From contig CM050449.1 of the NCBI GenBank assembly GCA_027563935.2, positions 9,018,001 to 9,082,000 of the forward strand: a stretch of 64,000 bases of DNA, written 5' to 3'. Source of the DNA: Costus lasius (Eukaryota; Streptophyta; Magnoliopsida; Zingiberales; Costaceae). The notes below the pieces were generated by a model that was not told where the DNA came from, did no database searches, and saw only the letters and a program-made list of their open reading frames with translations. A program made the translations under genes and the position numbers. Shown here one piece after another: positions 11,436 to 21,083 of this stretch (positions within the stretch are counted from its first letter, which is position 1; each line of letters begins with the position of its first letter).

Positions 11436-11439
11436 AATA

Positions 11440-12675
11440 CAATTCTAGGGTTACTATACTGGTACGTTGCTTCTGTTTTACTTTCCTTTCACGTGTATTT
11501 TGAGGTTTTTTTTCACCTTCCCAGGTTATTCGATATTGTGCCAGGCTACCAGCTTCTTGGTTGGGCAGAGCTGAACTCAACGGTTGAGCTGGGAAATGTA
11601 TGTGGCATATTTTTTACATGGGAACATATGCGGTGTAGTGGATATTCTTGCATTGTATATTCGTATTAACGATAATTTGGTCTAATTCAAATGGTTCAAT
11701 GTACGATGAACTATGTAAAAGTTTAATATTCTATGAGATCGACAGGGCGAAAATTATCTTTGAAATTGCTTCATTACTTGCATATGTTTCGGTTACAGGA
11801 CTATCTGATAACCCCAGTTTCAGATGAAGTTACTGCTTGATTATTGGGGCAACCAATGGCTCTTGACCAGCGTTGACAATTTCACATTTCAAATTCCTCT
11901 GTGATTGAATTGTCCAACGAAAAAAGCAAATGCCGTGTATCTCACCAATCCAAGGTAACAATGATTTCTAAAGGCTTCACTAGTTTTGAAAATGTTCAAT
12001 ATTATCAAACTTTTTGTAATCGTGGGAATGTTAGTCAAATTAACACAAACAATGCCACCCATCTTGAGAATTAGGCTCATTTCAAACTGGTCCTGAAAGG
12101 AGAAATTTTTAGGGTAAATTTCATTATAATATAATTAATCTTAAGCTCCAGCTCAAAAGCTAAGCTGACTCGGGATCCATGTTAGATTAGGAACAATGAA
12201 CGCTAGATCAATAAAATGGCCGGGGTAAAATAAAAAATTAATCTTAATCGCTTGAAGAGTCTCCCTTTCCAACGTTGTACGCCAACTTTGTCTCACCTTA
12301 AATTCAACACTGCTTTCCAACTACTCGAGCCTAATAGTCATAATTAATATGACAATTTTCACTTTATCCACTCAAAACGACTCATTTAATTAGCTGTCTT
12401 CCAGAAAAACCCACCATCATTTTTATCTTTCACACCCTCTCAAATAGATCTCTCACTTTTTTTTCCCTCGCCTCCCTGAAATGCACATCTGTCTCCAAAT
12501 TGCCACGCAGGTAGGTACGACCGAGCCATGGGTCGGTGATTAGTCAAGGTGGTAGGAGAGATTTTATAGCTTGGAAGCGTCGGACGTTTATGCATTATCC
12601 GTATTGGATCAGTAAACAATGGGATTAGCGCATTCACACGTGTCGGTCGCACAAGACGCGACAACCGGTTTCAGA
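11440..12675. other. Intergenic, downstream of RPS9 and of the WD40 gene
   Basis: AT-rich spacer between two convergent genes. Only short, unbiased ORFs occur and no repeat family was recognised. Confidence 0.5.
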
Positions 12676-14049
12676 TTAATGATTTCCTATCCCTCCCGCG
12701 GCGCGCAACGGCGATCGCCGGAGTGCCTCCCGATCCTGCACGTGCCGCCGCGGCGTCCTCGGTGATACCGCCTCCGGCACTCGCTCCCACTCCGCCACCC
12801 GCCATATCTTGACCGACTTGTCCAAGCTCCCGCTGTAAACCACGTAACGCCCCGCCGCGACCCCCGCTTCCACGGCCAGGCACTTGACGGGGCCCGCGTG
12901 CCCGCACAGCACCGCCACGGCGCTGTGCGCCCATCCGCTCTCCCTATCGACGTCCACCCTCCGCCACACGCGCACCGCCCCGTCCGCGGACCCGCTCACC
13001 ACGATTCTCCCGCTGGCCGCGAGGCACAGGACCGCGGAGCCCCGCCCCTGCAGCGCCCCGCCGAGCGCCAGCACGCCGGTCTTTCCCCTCTCCCGCCGCC
13101 ACCAGCCGACCACCCCGTCCGATGACCCGCAGTACACCAGCCCGGCCGCCTCCGCCACAGCCACCGCAGTCACTGCACCGCCCTCTTGCCGCAGCAGGGT
13201 CTGCGCCGCCACGTGCCTGGTGCCCCCCGTGGCAACCTCCCGCCGCCACGCCTTCACTGTCCCGTCCGCAGACCCCGTGAATACTAGCCCGTCGAAGCCG
13301 GCTGACACTGCGTTGACTGCGTCGTCGTGCGCGCGGAACGACTCGAGGCACTTGGAGTCCGCCACGCGCCAGACCTTGACGGTGCGATCCCAGGAGCCGG
13401 AGTAGAGCAAGCCTGCCTCGACGTCTAGGCTGAGGCAGGACACGGCGTCGAAGTGGCGGAGCCACAGAGCGGGGCGCCGCGGCCGCGCCTGGACGTAGTT
13501 GGAGGGGCTGATGGAGCTCCTGAGCAGGGCGACGAGGGTGGGGAGCGAGCCGACGCGCTTGTGGACGGAGGGATTTTTGGAGGACGTGCGCCAGATGCGG
13601 ATCTTGCCGTCTTGATGGCCGGTGAAGACGCGTTCCCCCGCGACGACAATGGCCTTCACGAGGCCGCTCCGGGAGCGGAATGAGGAGAACTCGTGGAGGC
13701 CCTTCCAGACCCGGATGTTGCGGCTGTCGGAGCCGGTGTAGAGGAGGTCACCAACGGCAGCCAGGGAGTAGACGTGGCCCTCCTGGCGGATCAACGTGGC
13801 TACGAGACCGGTGGCTGAAGCGAGGAGGTCGGGGGCAGGGTGCTGCATGATCCAGGGGGAGCGAGAGGGCGTAGCCATGTGCCAAGGGGAGGCAGTGTAG
13901 TAACTAGGTGATGCAAAGAAGTGCGCTGGACTACGGGAGGAAACGGTGTCGGCGGCGGTGGCAGGGACATCGTCTTCTTCAGAAAGGACAAGGGAGTCGG
14001 ATCGACGTTGGGACGAACTAGCCGTGGAAGCTACCTTGCGAGCTCCCAT
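12676..14049 (-). CDS. JINGUBANG-like WD40 repeat protein
   Basis: Intronless, GC-rich gene of 457 residues. A Ser-rich N-terminus (1-70) contains the family blocks SPSYYTASPWHM and SPWIMQHP. Seven WD40 repeats follow at about 90-116, 128-153, 199-228, 241-269, 290-318, 337-363 and 383-417, with closing dipeptides VW, IW, VW, AW, WW, VW and IW. The signature GSWDRTVKVWRVADSKCLES lies at 218-237. A 45-residue spacer between repeats 2 and 3 holds SLPTLVALLRSSISPSNYVQ, typical of this family. In Arabidopsis, JINGUBANG restrains pollen germination in moist conditions and interacts with TCP4; other members are poorly studied, so the function here is inferred. Start: the first Met, 76 bp below a TATA box. 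Confidence 0.9.
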   Translation of the reverse strand: MGARKVASTASSSQRRSDSLVLSEEDDVPATAADTVSSRSPAHFFASPSYYTASPWHMATPSRSPWIMQHPAPDLLASATGLVATLIRQEGHVYSLAAVGDLLYTGSDSRNIRVWKGLHEFSSFRSRSGLVKAIVVAGERVFTGHQDGKIRIWRTSSKNPSVHKRVGSLPTLVALLRSSISPSNYVQARPRRPALWLRHFDAVSCLSLDVEAGLLYSGSWDRTVKVWRVADSKCLESFRAHDDAVNAVSAGFDGLVFTGSADGTVKAWRREVATGGTRHVAAQTLLRQEGGAVTAVAVAEAAGLVYCGSSDGVVGWWRRERGKTGVLALGGALQGRGSAVLCLAASGRIVVSGSADGAVRVWRRVDVDRESGWAHSAVAVLCGHAGPVKCLAVEAGVAAGRYVVYSGSLDKSVKIWRVAEWERVPEAVSPRTPRRHVQDREALRRSPLRAAGGIGNH

Positions 14050-14124
14050 GACCGATGTGGACTTGCCCGATTCGATGCGGGAAGAAAAGTAAATAAGAAG
14101 AAACGGCGTCAGGTGTGGCTTGGA

Positions 14125-14191
14125 TATTTATAGGGAAGACGTTATGAGGGAGCCACGTGGTAGGAAGATATATCGGAGAGAGATGACGTGT
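14125..14191 (-). promoter_or_regulatory. Promoter of the WD40 gene: TATA box, G-box, ACGT element
   Basis: On the minus strand TATAAATA occupies 14132-14125, 76 bp above the start codon. A palindromic G-box CACGTG is at 14154-14159 and a second ACGT core (TGACGTGT) at 14184-14191. G-box and ABRE-like ACGT cores bind bZIP and bHLH factors, so abscisic-acid or light responsiveness is plausible but not shown. Confidence 0.6.
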
Positions 14192-14378
14192 ACACGAAGA
14201 GGTGGTTGATACGTAGGCTTGCTGTGGTCAACTGTTCTGGCACGCGGATTGTTCCCATTAGGGACTTGATTCTGATTTGGTCCTTTTGGATAGAGAAATT
14301 TCAATTTAGCCTCCTAATTACTATCTAATTACAGCGGGCCCATTTGGGGGTTGGTGGAAAAAATTTCACCAGTAAGTT

Positions 14379-14668
14379 GAGTAACCCCCTATAAAATATT
14401 CTACGATCATAAAAAAATTTCACGATGAGAGCTATTCATGGACACCAAGATCGTGAAATTTGGATGTATCCACAATGAGATATCGTGGATACAAATATCA
14501 TAGATTTTTTGCTACAATAAATGAGTCAGAAATCTACGATATTTGTATTCATGATATCTCATCATTGATATATCCAAATTCTATGATCTTAATGTCCATA
14601 GATAACTATCATCATGAAATTATTTTAAAATTTTTTCATGATCGTAAAATATTTTAGGGGAGTTATTC
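14379..14668. mobile_element. Foldback MITE with about 140-bp inverted arms
   Basis: The left arm starting GAGTAACCCCC and the right arm ending GGGGAGTTATTC are reverse complements with mismatches over nearly half the element each. Internal matches include TACGATCAT, AGATCGTGAAATTTGGAT versus its right-arm counterpart, and GAGATATCGTGGATACAAATAT. A short loop (about 14505-14535) separates them. No open frame. The superfamily is not assigned because no clear target duplication is seen. Confidence 0.8.
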
Positions 14669-14699
14669 CACGATCCTGAGCAAAATGAAAAAGTAAGGC

Positions 14700-15390
14700 A
14701 GTTTGGGTTTCTATTGTTGCTGTTGGGGAGATTTCAATGCGGCATTTCACATAATTGTCACCCCTGATTTGCACTATCTCCCGTACTACCGTCGCGCTCT
14801 CCACATCTTTGACTTTATATTGAGTTGTCGGGCCAATAGTTTTGAGGAGGAAAGCATAGGGTAGTAGCTAGCTAGAGAAGATAGGGGGCAGAGAGGTCAA
14901 CGCTCTCATGTAAGTTATCTTATATTTATATAATCTACTTACTCTAAGTTATCAATTGGTATCGCTATTATCATAAATAAACTTATTTATAATAAAAAAA
15001 ATGGCATTCTTATTATCGTAGATAATAAGAATATAAATTTTTATTATCAATTTAATTCTCATCTTAATACCCTGGAATTTATATTGACCATTAATATCAA
15101 TTTAATTCATAGAAAGTCAAGTTGGTCAAATCATTCATAAAGTTTAATCGCCCTTTTCAATGGAGTCATAAATAAGGCAAAGGACCGGTGGCCAAGAAAG
15201 GGAATTCTTGACTTTTTGATTGATGCTACTGCTTCATTTAATGCGGCTCCCCGTTGCATTATCGGTGGCTCGATTAGAGTGTGTATGAGATAATTCAAGT
15301 GAAAATCAGAAAGCAACAGATGATTTGATTATTGATAATGAGAATCTTAAGTGTGTAGATATTATGTTTAGTCGATAGATGTACGTATGT
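14700..15390. other. Intergenic, no gene seen
   Basis: AT-rich sequence with no family-level similarity that I recognise. Confidence 0.5.
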
Positions 15391-15584
15391 ATTAGCCAAA
15401 GAAGCAATTAATCCAGTGCAAACACGTACAAGTCAATGGCATTAGCCAAAGAAGCAATTAATATGATCCAAGTAAGAGTCAGACAACTTCCAAATCACTA
15501 TCTTGCCTTTCTTGACTTGCTCCCACCATAGTTAGATAGCTCCTACTGTGCGTAAAAAGTCAACGTGACGCCGCCCTACTGTGA
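15391..15584. repeat. Dispersed repeat, copy of 9136-9311
   Basis: Closely matches the RPS9-intron copy. Here the segment TTAGCCAAAGAAGCAATTAAT is present twice (about 15392 and 15445), a small internal duplication absent from the other copy. Confidence 0.8.
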
Positions 15585-16860
15585 TTTTGAATTGGAAAGC
15601 AAATGATAACTCGACAGCTTTAGCGTTCGAGATAATTCAAAGATCATAATCTCCATCATTTATCTGCTATCATTCCCCCCCTCGAGTTGTAACCAGACAT
15701 CAACCTCTTCCTTTCATGTGCACCTCGCGAGTTCCACTGTAGCACAATCGCCACTTCAATTGAACGGCGTTGACAAATTGCAATTAGGACAACTGGATGG
15801 CGACCAAACACGGATTTGTGTTCACAGATTCTTGGATGAGGAAAGAAAGTGGAGTTGATGTGGGAGTCAGTCTGGTTTGTCCCTCTTGACAGACTCTTCT
15901 TCAGGCAATCAATCTGATTGTCGAGCCAGATCATCTCCTTTCATTGATTGCCTGTTCTTCTTGAGGTGACACATGCTGCTGAAACTTTTGCAACTCTCTC
16001 TGTTTACTTTCGATCATGCCAGAAGTGTGCAATTTCCAGGATTCTAGGGAGTTCGTCATCAGTTGCAAGAGAACACAATTGCTCAAGCCATAGAAAGAGC
16101 AGCGCAAGACTGTTCGTGATCGCAGCAATCTTGAAGATTTTTACTCGGCGGCGTTGCAGGTGGAGGAGAGGGATCCTCTTCCTCCTCTGTTACTCTTATC
16201 TGGTCAGGGAGCTCGGACTGGCCGTGCACGCCAGGAGACCGAGGAAGGACCGCATGGAGCTGGCTCTGAGTCCTCCGAAGGAGTTGAGGCCTCAGGTGTA
16301 GCTCGTGCTCGGCCTTCTTCCGCCCCGTCCTAAGGAGGAGCAGGTCACAGGTGATGCTGCTGCGGAGATTCCTGCCATTGTTATAAGTGAAAACATCCAC
16401 ATTTTGTAGCAAGAAAGCACACAATCTGTAGCACTCAAACAAATTCTATTCCTTGAAATAAAATACGATGGATTGAGCTCTCCTTCTATTTGTTTTTTTT
16501 CCTTTTTTTTTTCACATTGACCTGTAGTATAATTTGGGATGGTGCAGCTCTCTCCTGCTTCTTTGGCATGAACTATGATTTAACGAAATAAAATCAGGGA
16601 AATGCAAATCAGTGGATACGTTACTGCATTTTCCCTGTCAATGATGACTTTGATTGGTCAACTTGACCAATTTGGAGTTAAATTGATCAGATGTAATGTT
16701 TGAGGTCATAATTAAGTCAACTACTCTCAATGCGGTCCCAAGCCCACGGCCCAACCCAATAGACAATAGACCATCTCCGCAGCCCAGGACTAGTCGCCCA
16801 ACAACATTTACAAATTTACTTTCAAGTTACAAGCACGAGGTGACGTGGGTCATCAGTCAT
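15585..16860. other. Spacer with unassigned ORFs
   Basis: Both strands hold ORFs of 60-120 codons (for example minus 15656-15934 and 16083-16442). None shows a known motif and they overlap one another in different frames. A decayed coding relic cannot be excluded. The last part leads into the presumed promoter of the release factor gene. Confidence 0.4.
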
Positions 16861-17072
16861 CTCTGTGAACTACCTCTGCAAACTCAAAAACCTAAACACC
16901 TATACAAAATTTCCCTCTATGTATTCGAATCACCGATCGTCGCTGCCGTGCCTCTTAACGTAGCGTCCCCAGTTATCGATCACCGTTGCCGCACCTCCAT
17001 CGCTCGTGCCCCATCACCCTTCCTCCGGCGACTCCTTCTCCCTTTTCGTGTGGACCTTAGCGGCTAGGGCAG
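16860..17072 (+). other. Inferred 5'-UTR exon of the release factor gene
   Basis: GC-richer leader-like sequence ending at CTAGGGCAG followed by a consensus donor GTAAGTG (17073). The next acceptor, TTTCTCTTCAG at 21031-21041, lies 42 nt above the start codon at 21084. Joining them gives a non-coding first exon and a 4 kb first intron that would contain the solo LTR and a MITE. A 15-codon upstream ORF starts near 16920. Transcript evidence is not available to me. Confidence 0.45.
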
Positions 17073-17226
17073 GTAAGTGCTAAACCTAATTTTTTTTAGG
17101 TATGCATAGATGTATATGGATGCTGCATGTGTAGATTGTGGATTTATTGGGAGTGCATAGTAATTTGCCCTAATTTGATAGTGGATAGGTCTAGGGTTAA
17201 TTTCATATTGTTGTAAGCATGTTAGG

Positions 17227-18516
17227 TGTCAGGCCCGGGTTCACCCGGTTCAGCCCAGGACGAGTTGGGCTGGGCCACAGCCCAAGCCCACACGAAAGGG
17301 GCCGATCCAAACCCAAGGCAACGTGATTTCGGCCGGTCAACGCCGAAATCGAACGTTGATGTTGACCTCGGCTTCGAGCTTCATCCACGCGACGCGGAAT
17401 CCAGAGGCGAGGCGAGAGTCGCCTTCCCCGCGCGGCTCGGAAGCAGACGGGCGCGAGGTTTTCGGAGGGAGCTCGGCGGGCAGCGAGACCCGGACGTAGA
17501 CAGGCTTCTGCGGAGACTTCGGCGACGATTGCGGACGGATTTCTCGGACGCGGCTGCTGGACGCGATCAAAGCGGAAAGATCGGACGCGTGCGACGGGAA
17601 GCTCGCGGACGACGCGGGCTGTGCGAAGACGAAGGCAAACCTTCCCTATAAAAGCTCGACGAGGCGGACGAGCTCGGGGTGCGCAGAGGGCGTCACCATA
17701 TAGAGCGCCGGGGGCGACTCCACCGGCGACGGCGAGGGCGCCGTCGCCTCTTCCAGAGCAGGGCTCTGATGCCGCCAGGGGCGAAGGTCGGCGCGACGGT
17801 GCCGACGAGAGGACGAGAGAAACACAGCGATTGTAACCGGAATCACCGGTGAGGGAGGGGAAGAGGGCACCGACGGAGGTCGTCGGCGTTTGTAAGCTTC
17901 ATCCGACGAATAAAGCTTCGATTTCTCTCAAAGCTCCTTTCCTCTGTTTCGGTGTTTCCGGCGACAACTTCTGGCAGCAGGCGGCTGTCGACGGCGAGGT
18001 CGCAGGCGCGGCGGCGCCCGGCGGCTGAGGCGACGCAGGCGGCGTCGAAAGCTTCGTCCGAGGTGAAACGGAGAAGACGAACGCGTGGGGCGTTCGTTTC
18101 GAGACGGACACTGTAGCGATTTTGACTAGGTCAAAATCGCAACGGCGAAATTCGATTTCGGCGAGCGAAATCGGGCGGCCGACGTCATCCTGACGTCAGC
18201 AATGGAAGTTTCGGCGCGGCGTGATTTTGATCGGAGGGCTGACGTCACGCCGACGTCAGCAAGGGCATGATTTTGACTTCGGTCAAAATCAGAGAGAAGA
18301 GGTATTTCCAAATTAGGGTTCGATTTCGGATTTCTCCAAATTAGGGTTAGGGTTTTCCGTGCGAATTGTATTTTGGGGATAAAAATTATCCGGGGAGATT
18401 AGGGTTTCGAATTTAAGGTCGGAAACCCTAGGGCGAGTTACGTTCTGGTATTCCGCCGGACGGCTCTAGGAAGCGGATAAGCGCTAATTCTAGACCGATC
18501 CGACCGGGGCGTGACA
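17227..18516. mobile_element. Solo LTR with 5-bp target duplication
   Basis: A 1290-bp GC-rich block starts TGTCAGGCCCGGG and ends GGGGCGTGACA, so the termini are TG...CA within a short inverted repeat (TGTCA/TGACA). It is flanked on both sides by TTAGG (17222-17226 and 18517-18521), a perfect 5-bp duplication. No second LTR or internal region adjoins it, so it is a solo LTR left by recombination. A CTATAAAAG box lies near 17645, and four ACGTCA cores lie between 18178 and 18262. ORFs inside it are shadows. Confidence 0.9.
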
Positions 18517-18521
18517 TTAGG

Positions 18522-20398
18522 TAATTATGATTATTATAGAGAAAAAACTTATTGAAATTATTGTATGATAATTATGCAACATTATTGATGTAATAATTTC
18601 CGGATAAATATATGTGTGTATTGTGGTTCATAGAATTTATTAGATGTATAAGGGTAGAGATATATCTATATTTGAGACTTGCTTTGTAGTTAGAAAACTA
18701 GTTGGTAATTGATTTTTATTTTGGTCACATGACGTTGTAAGGTAACGAAAATTTAGTCCACTAAAAGTGCTACAGACGTGGGTACTCGTGGTTGATTTAT
18801 TGTCCGTAGGACTATAATTATTAGGTAAAGATTCTATCTTCACTTCTCTTGAATGGTGTCAAGTATGAGCTTAGACACCAAACTTTTTTGCTTCTACTAA
18901 TTTGATTTATTTCCGGTGCCGTTCTTGCTCAATACAGAGTCATTGTTGCATATAGTGGTGTGACTAATTATGATTGTGTTATCATGACAAGACTATATTT
19001 GTATATTTTAGTTTACATTTCAGCAGACATTCATGAGTAAATTATTATTTTCATATATATGTTTTGAGATATAGATTTGCATGATGTGTTGAGATGTATA
19101 TTTGAGATTTGTTGGTGTATGCTTTGGAAGTATGCCCTAGATGTGGAGGTTGTGGATTCATCGGTGAGGTCACATGTGAGACCATAATGTTGATTCTATA
19201 GCTACTAGTGATGGTTGTTGGATATTGTCAAGTTGTCATTTGATCAATACGGGAGTTGCCAGGTGCTAAACACAATAGTATTGGGCGGTTAGAGGGCAGT
19301 CGTTTCACTTTTAGAGTTGGTGGGAATCACTCCTTTTAGTTTTAGAGTGCAATGCGAAATACGAGATTGTGACCATGAACAACTTTGTTTTTATAATGTG
19401 GTAAGATACATGTTTGTTACATTATATATTTTGATATATGTGCTATACACATGTGGTTGAATGGAGTTATTATTATCATTTGAGCATATATATCTCATTG
19501 TAAATCCTCATTTAGCTTTTTTTGCTAGCTCTCTTGTTTTGCTCTAGCCTCTAGATACTAAGGAGGTGCAGTCTAGAGATGGTTCGGTAGATAGAGGCCC
19601 CATGGAGAGTGATTAGTCATTTATGTACTTTCTTTTTATTATTAGATTTTGGACATGAGATACTTGTAGTTTGCTTTTATTTATTTGATAGTCGGATAGT
19701 GGAATAGACTGTTAAATAATTTATAGTTTTATGCAGTTGAGTAGTATTATTTATTACTGATGTCACATCACTAATATCGTGAGTAGTTTGAGAAATTAGA
19801 ATGTTTGATGTAGTTGTTGTAAAATTACTATGATTTGGATTTTTATGGTTTGGTTCATATTGTTTTGTTGAATATACATAAATGAAGGGGGATTTCTTGG
19901 TATATTAAAATGTAATATGTGTGTGGATATTGGTGGGCATGTTTAACATATCAAATTGTCATACCGCGATAAATAAAGTTATTTATAGGGGCATGACACT
20001 TGTTCTCTAAAAATGAATCTATTTAGAAAATTTTATGAATGTTATGTGAAATTTATTTGATGATTCATGTTATTTTTTTGCATTTTACTTGGATTATTTG
20101 CACTGTCCTATGGAGCAAACATTTGGTTCTTCTTTTGCGTTTGCTTGAATTAGTAATACTAAGAAGTACTCTTTTCTTCTTATATTAATTGTTTGTTTGA
20201 TGTGTTTTCTTCTTGAATTTAATGCTAAAGATTTAATGGGATATCTGAAAATCATTGTACCAGTTATGTGTTTGTATAATTTAATCTTCTTCAATTCCTA
20301 TGGGGTACCAATTTGTTATTTCTTATTAGTTGTACTTTTGGTATTTGGAGATGTAAATTAGATGCAATCACGTCATGCATTCTAATGCATCTATTAAA
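18522..20398. other. AT-rich part of the presumed first intron
   Basis: No coding signs. The sequence GGGGCATGACA near 19990 looks like the end of another LTR, but I could not find its start. Confidence 0.4.
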
Positions 20399-20809
20399 TA
20401 GGGGTGGGCAATCGGTAAAAACCGATACCGAACTGAATATGGAAATTACCGAATAGTTACCGAACCGAATTTACTGAAACTTTTTCGGTAAATTTGATAA
20501 ATTACTGATTTAAATTATTTTATTTATATAAATATAATAATATTTTTATTTTTAAATATTTATCAAATAAAATTTAATAATTTTAATTCATATCGGTAAA
20601 TTCGGTAATTTACCGTACCGAATTTATTAATTTAATATTTAGTATCGGTAAATTCGATTTTTACCAAACCGAAAAATAAAAAACCGATACCGATATTAAA
20701 AATTGAATTTTAGAAAATATATTACTGATACCGATACCGAAATCGAATTTACCGAATCAATCGGTAAATCGATAACAACTGAATAAACTGAACCGTTTGC
20801 CCACCCTTA
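20399..20809. mobile_element. hAT-type MITE
   Basis: Terminal inverted repeats TAGGGGTGGGCAA and TTGCCCACCCTTA (one mismatch) flank 411 bp rich in CGGTAAATT/CCGATACCGA motifs. Direct 8-bp duplications CTATTAAA lie at 20391-20398 and 20810-20817. The 8-bp duplication and the GGGTGGGCA end fit non-autonomous hAT elements. It has no ORF. Confidence 0.9.
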
Positions 20810-21083
20810 CTATTAAACACTATATGGCTAGGTCCCAAGAGAGTTGACTGCCTAACATTTGGTAGAATGCATGAACGTTACTTGACACATGACTGTTATG
20901 TCTTTGCCATGTTAATTTTCTTCTTAAAATTGGTTGTCTTAGATGCAGTACTCAGAATGTGTTGGAACTAATTAGCCTGTGAGCTAGCCCTTAATAGAGT
21001 CATATTTTGATTAATCAACACAGTTTTTATTTTCTCTTCAGAAAAAGGTTATCACACGAAGGCTCACTCAAGGAGCAGCAAAA

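Noticed and set aside
12884..13683. Long ORFs on both strands over the WD40 gene
   Set aside because: High GC removes stops from all frames; only the minus frame with seven WD repeats is meaningful.
15656..16442. Possible minus-strand gene
   Set aside because: Overlapping short ORFs, no motif, no consistent splice model. Left as an unassigned spacer.
17226..18311. ORFs in the 17.2-18.3 kb GC-rich block
   Set aside because: The block is a solo LTR with a target duplication; its ORFs have no retroelement or plant domain.
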